From: Microbotryum silenes-acaulis
Lineage: Eukaryota > Basidiomycota > Microbotryomycetes > Microbotryales > Microbotryaceae
DNA: 64,000 nucleotides
NCBI GenBank assembly: GCA_003665825.1
Contig: QPFY01000015.1
Span: forward strand, 496,001-560,000
Reading direction: 5' to 3'
Position numbers and translations under genes: made by a program. The notes beneath the pieces are model-generated. The model worked only from the letters and a program-made list of their open reading frames with translations. It was not told the origin of the DNA and did not search any database. Positions 1 through 11,953 of the stretch are shown here, piece by piece (the stretch's first letter is position 1; every line of letters begins with the position of its first letter).

Positions 1-3000
1 TGGCCGAACGCCTGATGCGCGAACGATTGACCGCTCGCACCCAGGCCGATTTCGTGAGCTCCGCGACAAGGTGTGCGATGTCGATCGCGCGAGGAGACAT
101 CCCCGCCCTGAACCCGAACGAAGCACCCGAGGCGCACACGTACGTACACAACAACATGCTCTTCACTAAGGCCGAGGATGCGAACCGCATGTATAGCCAC
201 ATGGGCGACCATGAGGCCGCTCGTTACGCCGCGGCCAAGGACGTCGCCGGCGTGCGATGGCTCGAGCGCGCCGATATCGACGGCTTGAACTCGATGGCGA
301 CCGTTTTGGTCGACTTTGCCGGCCAGCGGTGGATCGTGCAATCGCTACTCCCCGGTCTGTTCAAGGCCAAGGAGGAGGAGGAGCCCAAGCTCGTCGACGG
401 CGAGGTTGAGAATTTGACGATGTTCCCCGAGGGTGACGATGCGGCGCGCAAGCAGGCCAAGGCCGCGCTCGAGGCCGACAAGCCGTTCCCGTCCGAGGCG
501 ATCCCGAATAAGGACGACTATCCTTCGTTCGGCCAATTCCGCATCGTCTACGGTTCGGCCAACCCCGAGGTTCCCGACGAGAAGGTGCGCGCTTCGGCTT
601 ACTTTGACGGCCTCGCCCGCCAGGTCGCCGACAAGCTGCGCTTCGCCCGCCATACCGTGCGAGATGCTGCGGGCCAAGAGACCCAGCTCTACACCTCGAC
701 GGACATGCACGGCATCGCCTGCCCCGACGGTCGCTCGTACTTTATCGATTGCTTCCGGTTGCACTGCGTCGACGTCGAGTTCATCGAGAATGACGTTAAC
801 GGACCCGTCTTTGGCCCCTCGAGCGAAGGTGGCGATGACTCTGCGGCGGTCAAGGTCAACGGCGCGCATGAACCTCGACCGTACCCCCATCGTCTTGCCT
901 TGTTGCGCATGGAGTTGCTCGAAGCGTACCACGCGATCAAGCTGCGTAGCTGGATGGAGGAGCGCATCGTTGAGATTCGCGCCAAAAACAAAGATCAGCT
1001 CGCGAACGGAACCGCCAATGCCCCGGCGGAGGGTTCGATCGAGTCTGAGCTCCAAGAAGCTGCCCAGGACCCCGAGCCCAAGGCGGAACCCAAGGCGGAT
1101 GCAGATGCGGCCGAGGAGAGGACCGCTGTCCCCGAGCCATCGGCCAACACCGTCATCGATGCCGAAGACTTTTGGTTACGCTTCAACCCCGACGCCTTCG
1201 TCGAGCGCAAGCCGACCGCGAGCGGCGAGCCTTCTACGGTCATCTACGACGCCGAGGAGCCATCGTCCAAGGCCGTGCGCGACGCCTCGCTTTACCTGCG
1301 CGAGCAGGTCATCCCGGCCTTTATCGTCGACATCGTTTCGGTCGGCATGATTGTCACCGACGGCTTCTTCTTGACCCGCCTGTTGCACCGCAAGGGTATC
1401 AACTTGCGCTACCTCGGTATGCTCGCGGACCGCATCGATAAGGACGCCAAGACGGTCGACTTTTCGGGCAAGAAACACTCGCAAGAAGAGATTGACATTG
1501 CGCTCAAGACGCTGAAGCAGTCTGTCTTGCTCGAGATGGTCATCCGTGCGTCCAAGCACCTGCTCAACCGATCGTTGCGCGCCGCCCACGAGTACGACTA
1601 CGCCCCCATCGTCTCGCACTTCCTCAACTGCTTACTCGGAGCCGCCGTTGAACCCGCACCGTCCGCCGAGATCTTTGACCTTCCCCTGGGCGCGAACCTC
1701 GAGCGATCGTGGACCCGACTCACGCCCGCGTCGCTGCGCTCCGAGCTCGTCGCCGAGAGCGAGTCGCGGTTCCGTTACCGAATTCCGACGTCCTTCCTCG
1801 AGACCGAGCTCGTGCCGAACAAGGTCCTGCGCGAGGTCTGCCTGCGCGTTGGTGTCCAGCTCGTCGCCCGACATTATTCGTTCGAGGCTCCCACCAGCAC
1901 CAGCACCAAGGAGGGCAAGGCCCCCACCACCACCAACGCCAGCGAGGCGAGCAAGGGTGGGAAGAAGAAGAAGAACGCTGCCGCCAAGTCCGCCACCCCG
2001 ACGGAAGCGCCCGCGACGACGGTCTTCCGCAGCGACGACGTCCTCAATGTCTTCCCCCTCGTGCGATTGACACCGTTAAAGTCCCAACTCGCGGACGAGA
2101 CTTTCGCCGTCGGTCAGCAGTCCTTGACCGAGACCCACATCGATCTCGGGACGGAGCAGCTCATGGAAGCGCTGCAACTGTGTGAAACCGTATGCGGATC
2201 CGTCCACTCAGAGGTCTCGGCCAAGTACCACAACTTGGGCATCCGTAAGTGTTCATTCTTAGCGACCCCGAGATACTTCGCACCAAAGTCGGAACGCTGA
2301 CACCTTTCGTTGCACACTACCACAGTCAACCACAGTCTCGCGCAAACAGTCAGCCGCCGCATCCACTACCACGACCTCGCCGAATCGCAGCTCAAGGAAG
2401 GCAAGCCCGATGACGAGGCCCGCACGCGGTTGGAATCACTCCTGATCAGCGACATTGATGGCGCCCGCCTCGAGCACGATACGCTGGTCAACGCCGCGGT
2501 GCGCATGATCCGCCAGAGCATCATCATCTGCGAGCGCACGAACGGCCTCGATTCGACCGAGACGATCCAACAGTATTCGGACCTCGGTCTGCTCGAGACG
2601 GCCTTGGGCAACCACTCGGTTGCGATGCGATTGACCAAGCACGCGATGGTCCTGTGGGCCTTGACGTACGGGTCTAATCATCCCACTATTTATCAGCTCC
2701 TGGTCAGTTTCACATTTACCTTTTGACGCATCGGGGCTAACACAACTGTCTGCTAATCTGATGTTACTTGTGTCGACTGGCAGACGAATGCCGTTCAAAT
2801 GGTCCAGCAAGAAGAGCAGGGCTTCCTCGCCGGGGTACCGCTCCTGAAGGAGCTCGGCAAGCTCGCCGAGCTCCTTTGGACGCGCGACTCGATCAACTTT
2901 GCCACCGTTGAATCATCGCTTGCGCAAGCCTACGTCGGAGGTGGCGATCTCGCGCAATCCTTGGAACACATGAAGGTCGCGCAGTCCATCTACGCCAAAC

Positions 3001-3443
3001 TGCTTCCCGCGGACGCCAAGGACCTGGTCGAAGCGACGCAGTTCGTCAACGTCCTGACCGAGCAGCTCAGCCAGGTCGGCGCCGAGCGACAGGCGCGCGA
3101 GGAACGACTCAAGAAGAAGTTCCCGCGCTTGATGACGGAGAAGGTGCAACGCCAAATGGTGGCCCAGGCGCGTGCAAGGCAAATCGTATCGGGCGGTGCA
3201 TCTACCGTAACGACCAATGGCGCCTCGGTCAGTGCCACGCCGGCCGCGGCGTCGCGATTGGCAGCGGAGAAGCCCGTCGAGGTGGCCGCTCCTCGAGCGC
3301 ATGGCCAAAAGGGCATGTTGAGCGTCGACGAGCTCGTCAACTTCATCCAAGGATCGTCGTCGAACGGCACCTCGGCGTCGTCGAAGGCCTCTCGGAAACG
3401 CAAGACGTCGCCTCCTGGTGCCGCTGCTTCCGCAGAGAGCTGA
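1..3443 (+). CDS. CLU1: Clustered mitochondria protein Clu1/TIF31, 5'-partial
   Basis: Large cytosolic CLU-family protein that keeps mitochondria distributed and associates with mRNAs and eIF3 in yeast. Three exons are visible: 3-2244, 2326-2702 and 2784-3443 (1092 residues in phase, stop TGA). The frame is open at base 3, so the N-terminus lies left of the window. The first ~250 residues match the CLU domain core (RERLTARTQADF, PALNPNEAPEAHTYVHNNM, ATVLVDFAGQRW). The C-terminal third holds TPR-like helical repeats (residues of the 2326-3000 segment) followed by a low-complexity tail. Ala/Glu/Pro- and Lys-rich linkers near 1010-1140 and 1900-2010 are typical fungal insertions. The next gene converges from the opposite strand. 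Family assignment is secure. Only the missing N-terminus is unknown. Confidence 0.93.
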
Positions 3444-4252
3444 ACGAGCAGGCCCACGCACGGAAACACGTCTGCAGCACTTGTAGCATCAACCACCGCC
3501 CTTCCACAACCCATCTTCTGCCGCTTGCCAACCTCCCCCTTGCATGATGTTACTACCACCCACTATTCTTTACCCCATTTCACGTCCCCCACCTGTTTGA
3601 CTCTCCCTCCTCCCCTCCCGAGCCCCGTAGGGAATACAGCACGAACATTTCTAAGTATAGCTCTTCCCTTCTATTCCTTCTTTCTCTCTTGGGGGCCGCT
3701 CTCTCTCTTTTTTATTTCTCCTCCGAGCAAACAAGATTATCAAACCACCATTCCCAACCAAAAAAGAACCCCCATTTGCGTTCGTCCCGCCGCTCTTCGT
3801 GTAGAAGGGGCACGGAGTTGGGGGTCCTCTTGCAATGTCGATCAAACCTCACGCCTATGGGGAATCAAGACGATGAATCACAATTGTGGCTGATGGGAAA
3901 GCCTAAGAAGCTTCAATGAAGAGAGCGTTTGGGTCTCGAGTTTCTTCCGCCTTACGGAGTTGCAAACACCAGAACGAGGCTTACACGCGAGAACGCAAGA
4001 GTTTAATCCCAAGAGTTGAACCCCATTGAAACGCCGTCTAACTTGACAGACCCCCGAACGAGCATCCAAAAATAACCAGAGCCATCCCAAAAGCCGACCT
4101 TTGCGTGAACCATCTTGTTTTCCGCGTGTGTTAAGAAAAAGATAGTCTACTACTGCCCTTTGAAGAAATGCGAGAAGAGAAAAAAAAAGTGTCTACTCCG
4201 GAAATTGAGAACCCGTGTTTTGATGAGATCTTGATGCTGCTTATCATCACTT
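3444..4252. other. Convergent 3' intergenic region
   Basis: About 0.8 kb between the stop codons of CLU1 and the PDK1-like kinase. It is pyrimidine-rich at 3500-3760 and then AT-richer to about 4250. It probably carries both 3' UTRs. I see no supported gene: the short frames here have no conserved content. Confidence 0.6.
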
Positions 4253-7200
4253 TTACATGGCTTGAAGTCCGAGTGTATGGGCTTGATTGAGTTCTTGGAC
4301 CCATCGCGCTGCGCCACCGGAGGGGTCTTCGAATTTGAGTGTTGTGTGGGACTGTTTGAGATGTATCCAAGGCGATATGAGCTTTATGCGCGAGTCAGGA
4401 GAAGCTTTGGACTTGGGGGATTCGACGTACCGTCCTCAATAGGAACCCTTTCTCCCCCTCCCTCTCCGCCTTGACGAACCCCACCGTACCGATCTTATCG
4501 ACCCCACCTCTGAGAGCCTTTCCCAACCACACCTCATGCTTGATCGTTACCTTGTCCCAACTTTCCTTCAAACACAACAACCGGTCCGTGCTCGTCAACA
4601 AGAGAAGTCGTTTCTTCTTGATCAGGGAACGTTTGGTTAGGATCGGTGAGGTGAGGAGGATCGTTTCAGACGGTTGGAGGATTGAACCCCATTTCGTTGT
4701 TGGGTGAGGTGGGTTCGCATTCGAATGTGTCGTCCTCGTCGCTAGTTGGGTAGATTGAGATGTCATCTTGTCCGGACCGCTCCTATCGGCTGTGAAATCG
4801 TCCTCGTCTTCCTCTTCATCCGGTCCTGAACCCGAACCTTCCCCATCCCCGTCCCCATCCTCATCCTCACCAACCAACCCATCACTACCAAACTCATCCA
4901 GCAAATCATCCACAGCTTGCATACCCATCCCTTCCCCTTCCCCTCCTCGATTCGGTGTGAATCCAAGCTTGGGTTGCACCAAACCCGTTTCGATCGGGGG
5001 TGGAGTGACGGTCCAGATGGTCGAGAAATCGATCGAGGGTTCCGAAGTGAAGAAAGGGTGCGATTTGATGGCTTGAATACCTTCGGCTGTGGCACCGAGA
5101 CGTTGGGTAGGGTCGACAACCTGTAAAAATTCACCATAAAAACAGAAAAGGTCAAACCAGAGGTCATTGAAAGAGTTCGGGGAACGACGACGCGCTGTTG
5201 CTGAAGCAAGAATAGGATAGGAACGTAACGCACCAATAAATTCTTGACCAGGTCCTTGGCTTTTTCGTCGAAACCTAAAGGAAATTCGTACTCCAAGCCG
5301 ATGATCTTTTGGAACATCAAATAATCCGTTTTGGCTTGGAAGGGGGGTCGGCCGGCGATGATTTGGTACAAGATGCAACCGAATCCCCAATAATCGGAAA
5401 GGCGTGAGGATTCTTTACCGGACGAAAGGATCTCGGGCGACACGTATTCGGGGGTGCCGACGAACGAACGCGCGCGTTTACGTAGGGTATCTGCGAGGGA
5501 TGTGAGAACATAAGGACCTGGGGCGATGTGGAACCGAAGGACAGATACAACGCCTTGAACGAACCTGGATTGGAGGCTTGTTCCGGCGTAGGTTCCGGCT
5601 CGGTCGTATCCGACAACAACTTGGCCGTCCCGAAGTCGGTGACCTTGATGCGCATATCGACGTCCAGCAGGATACTATAGGAATGCACCGCCAAAGGGGA
5701 GAAATCAGCCAGCGATGCGTTGAGAAATCTTTGCTGAGGGAACCGCTCACTTTTCCGGTTTGAGATCGCGATGGATAACCCCTCTCGAATGCATATGTTC
5801 GATTGCGCTCAAGAGCTGCGCAGCGTAGAACCTTGCCGAAGGGAGTGAGAATGAACCAAACTGGTGCATCACGAACAAGTAGCGTCAGCATGGTCTCGAG
5901 GGAAGAAGAGATGAAGACTGCGCTCACTTTTTTAATCCATTTGAGCAATTCGCCATTTTTGGCCAACTCGAGGACATAGTCTACAATCGACCATAATTGC
6001 TCAGTACAAGACTCACGCACAATTTGACTTTCCTTCCCACGACTCACACAGTGAATGTACATCCTGAAAGGTCCAGTACAACCTGACGATGCCCGGATGG
6101 CCGTCCAACGCCTTCAACGTGTCCCTCTCAATCAAGACATATTTGGTCTTCTTCTCCCTCTTGATGTGTTCCTTATCGAGCACCTTGAGTGCGTACTGGT
6201 GATGCGGCGCAACCTTGTCCGTGACGAGCGAGACCTGGGGGGATTGTCAGAGCTGGGGATGAGCATGACAGAGATTGCAGTTTCTTACGCGCTGCGACGA
6301 AAGCACTGACGGTGGAATACGATCCTTGTCCTAGGGTCTTGCCAAAGACAAAGTCCTGCGGTGTCTTGCGTACGACCATGACGGAAGGGTTTGAGGAGGG
6401 GTCCTTGGGGTCGACTTTCCTCAACGCCGGTTGATCGCTCAAGTTGGAAGACGAGGCTCGATCGCAGCTGGGCCTGGCGATCTGGAGGGCCGGTGGGATC
6501 GGTAGCGGGTCCGATTGGGGTGAGGTTTGCTTGATCGTCGTCATCGAGGCTGGAGAGGTGCCGAGTTGAGAAGACTGGCGTGTCGGGGTCACTGCGGCTC
6601 CTACGCCCACGAAGCCGCGAGCGGTCGAAGAAGGTGAAGGTCCGGGAGGAGCAGCCGAAGAGGAAGGCGTCCGCAGGTCGGACACATTGAGGTCGCGTAG
6701 GCCCGAAGTGGGGTCGAAGCCAAGGGGTGTCGAAACCGTCGAGTCTCGGTGGTGTGGCTCGTCAAAATACTCGGCTTTGTCTCCGCTGCCACTGGGGATG
6801 GGGACGACGGAATCTCCCGAGTCAAAATTCTCGCCGACGAGTTGGGCCGAGTGGTTCGATCCGCTCGAACTGTTCCTCGCCATCGGCACCGAGTATAAGT
6901 TCGAGTGAGAGTACTGCTCGGAGGAGAAATGGGGGTGGTTCGGCATCGGGGTCGGTGGGGATGCGCCATAGGCCGCGGACGGTCCTCGTATCGGTTTGCG
7001 GATCGGGACCGCGACGACGGACGAGGTGGACCGGATCGACGACTGGCGCGACACGATCGAGGACGAGGCCGATGACAGGGACGAGGTCGTGGACAAAGGA
7101 GTGGCGATGGAGCCGTAGACGGGGTGGGTGATCGCACCATCGGTGTTGGTGCTGATCGGGGCGTAGGGTGCGGGCGTGGACGTGGAGGTGGCCGTGGCCG

Positions 7201-7309
7201 AGCGAGCCGGAGAGGTGGAGGAGGCCGATGGCGTCGACAGATTCAGCAGTGTTGGATGGCGTGACGGGCCTGCTTCGGGAGTACTCGGTAGAGGACGAGC
7301 TTCCGACAT
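4253..7309 (-). CDS. PDK1: 3-phosphoinositide-dependent kinase 1 family (Pkh/Ksg1)
   Basis: AGC master kinase that phosphorylates the activation loop of other AGC kinases in sphingolipid, cell-integrity and TOR signalling. Eight exons on the minus strand: 7309-6311, 6234-6048, 5980-5928, 5860-5751, 5674-5565, 5490-5234, 5120-4431, 4351-4253 (834 residues; phases close). A ~310-residue Ser/Pro-rich N-terminus precedes the kinase. Visible kinase motifs are GQGSYST (Gly loop), YALKVLDK (Lys), HRDLKPEN, DFGTAK and [14 protein letters not shown] (activation-loop Ser). A linker with an acidic stretch follows. A PDK1-type PH domain ends the protein ([14 protein letters not shown]... to [15 protein letters not shown]). 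The start is the first in-frame ATG. The frame stays open upstream to about 7426 without an ATG, so a spliced 5' exon is possible. Confidence 0.93.
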
Positions 7310-7628
7310 GGCGGCAGAGGCGGAGGCGGTGTAGCTGCTGCTGCTGCTGCTGCGATTAGAGTGGTCGGACTCGGACTGGAGCCGATCGGAGCAGGACTCG
7401 ATCGCTCGCTGCCGAGGGAAGCACACCTTAGTTTTGAAGGTGGAGATGGGGTCGACGACGCTGTAACGAAAGCATGCTGAGTGTCAGGTCGGGGCCCCCG
7501 TGGATCTCACTCGGGGAGACCGTACACGGCTGCACGGCTGCACGGCTGACGAGCGAGCACCCCACCCCACCCCACCGAAGGTAACACGTCCGCGCTCGGG
7601 GGAGTTTGTAAAGATTTGTAATGCGCAA
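7310..7628. other. Divergent promoter region PDK1/LSM1
   Basis: About 320 bp between divergently transcribed genes. It contains three tandem copies of a CACGGCTG-type unit (about 7524-7549) and a CCCCACCCCACC run just after it. An intron acceptor-like TTACAG on the minus strand near 7460 suggests a 5'-UTR intron of the kinase gene. No other gene is seen. Confidence 0.5.
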
Positions 7629-8468
7629 ATGCGCAATTCACGCGGGAGGCTCGCCCCCTGCCGGCCCCTGATCGGGTTCGACCCCGCACTCTCTTTCTCG
7701 CATCATCTTTTTTGTACGGGTAGCGGCGCTTCCTTGCCCACTCGACGTCGACGCACTGCACTGGACCCGCTCTCGAACCTCGCGTTTACCACCTCGGGCG
7801 CACTCATAGATCTCGTCGATAGTCAGTTATTGCAGCATAGCATCCGCGCTCTTGCACAACGCACGATCAAGCCCACCACTGACAGCTCCATGGCCCACAA
7901 CATCCCTCAGAGAAGATCTTGGTGCACCTGAGGGATGGTCGTCGCTTGATTGGGGTGTTGAGGTCCTATGACCAATACGGTCAGTTCTCTCTCGTCCTCC
8001 TCCACAAGCCTCAAGCCCTCAAGCCGCAGCAAGCAGTTTGGCTAGTCCTCCGGTCCTCCGGTCCTCCGCTCACTCACGCCTGTCCTTCCCAACACCAGCC
8101 AACTTGGTTCTCACCCAAACGATTGAAAGGATATTCCACCCACCGAGCAAGACGTTCGCGCAGACCGACCGAGGCGTATTCCTCATCCGAGGCGAGAACG
8201 TCGTCCTCTTGGGCGAGGTGGTCAGTCTTTATGCATCGCATCTGCTCTTTTTTTCGACTCAACTTTTGAACACGCTCTATCCCACGTATAGGACCTCGAT
8301 ACGGAAGACGCGGCGATCGAAAAATTGCAACAACACCCTTGGGAACAACTCGCGGCCGTGCTCGAGCAAGAGAAGCAACGAAAGGAACAGCGTGCAAAAA
8401 TAACCGAACGCGTGTTGCATCAGACCAAGGGGTTCGGGGAGGAAGGGGGGGAAGGGGATGCTTATTGA
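7629..8468 (+). CDS. LSM1: U6 snRNA-associated Sm-like protein Lsm1
   Basis: Subunit of the cytoplasmic Lsm1-7 ring that, with Pat1, binds oligoadenylated mRNAs and promotes decapping in P-bodies. Exons: 7629-7821, 7911-7979, 8099-8220, 8292-8468. The Sm1 motif (LVHLRDGRRLIGVLRSYDQY) and Sm2 motif (RGVFLIRGENVVLLGEV) span the exon junctions exactly, and the Lsm1-specific C-terminal helix (QQHPWEQLAAVLEQEKQRK) follows. The start is uncertain. The first in-frame ATG (7629) gives an N-terminal extension of about 44 residues rich in Arg/Ser. Homologues usually begin at the residue equivalent to the CTG at 7761 (then DPLSNLAFTTSG). The true start may be supplied by a 5' exon I cannot place. The function call is secure. 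Confidence 0.9.
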
Positions 8469-8927
8469 AGGAGGCGTATGTCCAATGCATCTGATGTTTT
8501 TACTACTTTGAACTCTTGGCGGCCGAGGGCGGGCGGTGGGGGAGTGGGGGGTTGGACTGGGGGACTCGCCATCTTCCAAGAGCGCAGATTCAACGGGCAA
8601 CGCTGCGTGCATCCTAGCTAGGGAGATAACAAAGGGATAACGACCACGAGACGGATGAGCTCTCGTGCGAGCTCGGAAGGTTGCCGCCGATCTTGACCCT
8701 CGAAAGCTCCACCCAGATAGAGTTCGAACGCATCGTTTCGGAAGAAATGTTCTCCTGTTCGGGAGAGACCTCCGGACTATCTAAAGACCTCGATGGAATT
8801 GCGCTCGCCCGAAAACAAGAGCGAGCGAAACAGAATAGAAGGGCCCGGTAAGTGTAGGGTCGCTCATTCGAGATCGGGTCTCGCAGCCGTGTGCTTGGCT
8901 TCGCTCACGCCACTCGCCGTCTCGGAC
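8469..8927. other. Intergenic region, LSM1 3' end to next promoter
   Basis: About 460 bp. G-rich just after the LSM1 stop, then mixed composition. No supported gene or RNA. It presumably holds the LSM1 3' UTR and the promoter of the downstream phosphatase-fold gene. Confidence 0.5.
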
Positions 8928-10321
8928 ATGCTCGAAACGATCTACATCGCGCGCCACGGCTTTCGTCTCTCGTGGGAAACATCAGGTCCGTTCCTCGACT
9001 CGATCCGACGAGACTCACTCGAACTGCTGCTGCCTTCTGAACACCTTGTTCCGCGCACAGTCTGGAATGCGCCGACGGGCACCCCACGTGATCCACCGCT
9101 CTCGGCGCACGGGGTTGATCAAGCCAACGAACTGGCGAGCTGGTTAAAGACCCTGCCCGTTGAGGAGAGACCGCAAAGGATATATTCTTCGTACGTTGAG
9201 GTGTAAGCTCAAGGCTCAGGAGCACCGACACCGGTGAAGACGGCGACCCCTGTCGACCCCACCTTGGAGAAGCGGAATGTAGTATAGTCCCGGTCGGCGA
9301 GAGATCCAAGATCGCTCCAAGGAGCTGTTACTGATCCCCAGTTGATTACCATAATCAGCCCTTTGTACCGATGCTTACAGACTTCTACCCCCGTGGCCGA
9401 GGCGTTGGGTTTGCCGATTCTGGTCGAGCATGGATTGGCCGAGTGGTACCTCCCCGTCAGAAGGGGTAAGCTGGCGATAATTGATGGGATCGCATGTTCA
9501 AAGAGCGTCTAATATAAGGCTCACACTCGCACAGGTCTGCACCCTCGTAGTCTCCCGGCTTCCGAACTGATTGAATGGATACCTCTGATCGCGCCGACGG
9601 CCCATTCATCGCTACTCTACCCTTCCCAAAAGGGCGAGACACCACACCAACTGCACGAAAGAACAACACAAGTGCTCACCCTACTCATCAATCACATCAA
9701 CTCGTCCCCCGACCCCCCTAAAACGATCATCCTCTTCACCCATGCCGCGACCTTGATTGCTCTAGGGAAGACTTTGATCGACGATAGGGAACGCTTCGTC
9801 AAAGCTGCAACCTGTTCGGTGAGCAGATACGAGCTTGTCAAAGGGAAGCAAAAGGAGAGGGATGGATTGGGCAGGTGGGAGATCAAGATGAATGGGGATA
9901 CTTCCTTCTTGAAAGGCGGTGAAGAGGTAAGCAATGTTTTCTCTCACGGAGCTATGTCCTGAGCGTTAGACGACCGGTAGGCTCAGAGTTCTCGCAAACT
10001 TTTGATTATCTGCAGCGCCATTGGGATTTCTCGTTCGTGGAAGCTTATGGTACGTACTAGGGTTTGCGATGATCCGCATCGGGGGGAGGTGCAGTGGATC
10101 TCCTGACTCGTGCCAACACTTGGTTGGAGGCACGACTTGGCCCAGAAAAGACTGACTTGTCTACATTTTTTTCGTACACAGAGGAAGATGGTGTCTTGGA
10201 AGATGGTACCGACGCACCCTTACTGTCGGATCAGTACAAAACCGTCGACAACACGTCGTCATCGACACCAGCGGAGGTGACGAATGTGGGGACAAAATCA
10301 GCGAATTCGAGCAAGTTATGA
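8928..10321 (+). CDS. Histidine-phosphatase (PGM)-family protein, Tfc7 N-domain/YNL108C-like
   Basis: Member of the phosphoglycerate-mutase-like histidine phosphatase superfamily. It most resembles the fungal group containing the N-terminal domain of TFIIIC subunit tau55 (Tfc7) and its free-standing paralogue YNL108C. Exons: 8928-8985, 9061-9190, 9359-9465, 9535-9926, 10016-10049, 10182-10321 (286 residues). Key residues are present: YIARHGFRLSW with the catalytic RHG near residue 9, PLSAHGVDQA, SPLYRCLQT (the phosphate-pocket Arg), GLAEWYLP, and LFTHAATLIALG with the second His. A short acidic/Ser tail ends the protein. The first intron (75 nt) has no in-frame stop, so retention would give a 25-residue insertion. 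Without tau55's long DNA-binding C-domain, the TFIIIC role is only a possibility. Confidence 0.82.
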
Positions 10322-10733
10322 TGCGAGAGACGGTTTGGATCTTGGATTCCAGATCCATTCCATAGTAGACTGTACTGCACCAGGAGATCTGGAATGGACG
10401 AGGTATCCTCAGCAAGCACCATAGAGTTCGGATCATCCTGGGTTGCCATTTCGAGAGAGAAGTCTCTTCGCCTTCTGCGGTGAAGAGCACTTCCAGAAGA
10501 GCATCTTTGACATCCTCGTCACCCAACTAGTGAATTTGGTTTGTGCCAATAAAAGCTCAGAGCTTTCAGGAAGATGTATCACCCAGCCTGGACTGTCCGG
10601 AACCGGTATCGGCATTAGTCAGCGATCGGAATTAGTCAGCGAACTTCTGAGTTGACTCGGCCCGAGTGGGGGCGAGGCGAGCTCGCTCTCCTCTTTCTGC
10701 TCTATCATCACCCAGACCGCTGCGCAATCCACA
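10322..10733. other. Intergenic region upstream of RIB5
   Basis: About 410 bp. No coding signal. It ends in a pyrimidine-rich stretch (10680-10712) that is probably the RIB5 core promoter and 5' leader. The leader's last base (10734) is the A of the RIB5 start codon. Confidence 0.5.
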
Positions 10734-11935
10734 AGTGAGCTGTTGCGTGTGACGGTAGCTCTCAAATACACGTATTCGACTCCTCGCTTATACTGCCTCT
10801 CGCTTTGGCTCTCTCCTCCGTTGCTTGCCCTGGGGCTTCGGCGTCCAAGTGTTCACCGGTTTGGTCGAGGTCAGTTCGTACTTCCCACAGGCGAGAGATA
10901 TCTCAGTCCAACCAAAGAACCCACCTCTGTCCCGCTCCTTAGATTCTTGGCACGGTCAGTTCGATCCACCCCACGACCGAATTCGAAGGCTTCTCGTTCG
11001 TCATCTCGAACGCGCAAAAGATTCTCGACGATTGCAAGTTGGGCGATTCGATCGCCGTGAATGGATGTTGCTTGACCGTCACCGAGTGGGATGCGAAAGA
11101 GGGATCGTTCAAGGTCGGGTTGAGCAATGAGACGTTGCAGAGAACCGATTTGGGTACGTTCAGAGCATGGAGCTTTGTTGGCGATTCACATCTTGGCCCC
11201 ACCCCCATCTCAGTGGGAGAATGGGCGAGGGGGGTTACATCGGGGAGGTTCTATGGCGTTGAATGGACGCTGAATCGGGCTTTCATAAACCCTTATAGGC
11301 TCGATCAAGGTCGGATCTCGAGTTAATTTGGAGCGTGCGATGGCCGGACACGGTCGATTCGGAGGCCATTTCGTTCAGGTCAGTTTCTGTGAAGTCAATG
11401 CCAGGTCGGGCAAGCTTCTCTTCACTCGATCTTCCTGCGTCCGCACGAACGGAAAACCCAAATTCTAATCTCCTGCGACACGGATTCTCATTCATCATCT
11501 CATCCACAGGGCCACGTCGATACGGTCGCTCAACTCTTGTCCATCAGGCCCGATGGCGATTCAATTAGGCTGCTCTTCTCTTTACCGTTATCTTTCTACT
11601 ACTCGCTCATTCCCAAGGGTTACATCGCGCTGGACGGTACTTCCCTGACCCTGACGCACCTTTCGATCCCACGCGAGGGGGACGAGTACTACACCGATGG
11701 GCAAACGGGTCTTTTCGGCGTGATGCTCGTACAACATACGCAATCGAGAACGGTCGTCGCGTTCAAACAGGTCGGTGATAAGGTCGCGGTCGAATGCGAT
11801 GTCGTCGGCAAAGGCGTCGAGGCGATCGTGAGGAACGTGTTGCAGAGTGGGGGAGAACAGAACGGGGCGTTGGAGGCGATGATCGAGAGGGCCGTCGAAA
11901 AGGTTCTGCTACAGAAGGGGCTCGTGAAGCCGTAA
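10734..11935 (+). CDS. RIB5: Riboflavin synthase
   Basis: Catalyses dismutation of two 6,7-dimethyl-8-ribityllumazine molecules to riboflavin, the last step of vitamin B2 synthesis. The two internally homologous lumazine-binding repeats are clear: repeat 1 begins FTGLVE and holds GDSIAVNGCCLTVTE; repeat 2 begins GHVDTVAQL and holds GYIALDGTSLTLTHL. Exons: 10734 (single base A), 10850-10869, 10943-11153, 11299-11378, 11510-11935 (245 residues, normal for the family). No ATG precedes VFTGLVE in the genomic frame. A canonical donor (A|GTGAGC at 10734/10735) and acceptor (CCAAG|TG at 10849/10850) make A+TG, giving the expected MFTGLVE start. So the initiation codon is interrupted by a 115-nt intron. 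Confidence 0.92.
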
Positions 11936-11953
11936 GAGAGAGAGAGAGAGAGA
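11936..11953 (+). repeat. (AG)n microsatellite in the RIB5 3' UTR
   Basis: Nine to ten AG dinucleotides begin directly after the RIB5 stop codon. Confidence 0.8.

Noticed and set aside
345..1055. Long minus-strand reading frame over CLU1
   Set aside because: Antisense shadow of strongly biased GC3 codons. The plus-strand product is a clear CLU domain.
433..1350. Arg/Ser-rich plus-strand frame over CLU1
   Set aside because: Out-of-frame reading of the same exon; no family features.
7660..7690. GGGTTCGACCCC resembling a tRNA T-arm
   Set aside because: It lies in the LSM1 5' region without the other tRNA arms; chance motif.
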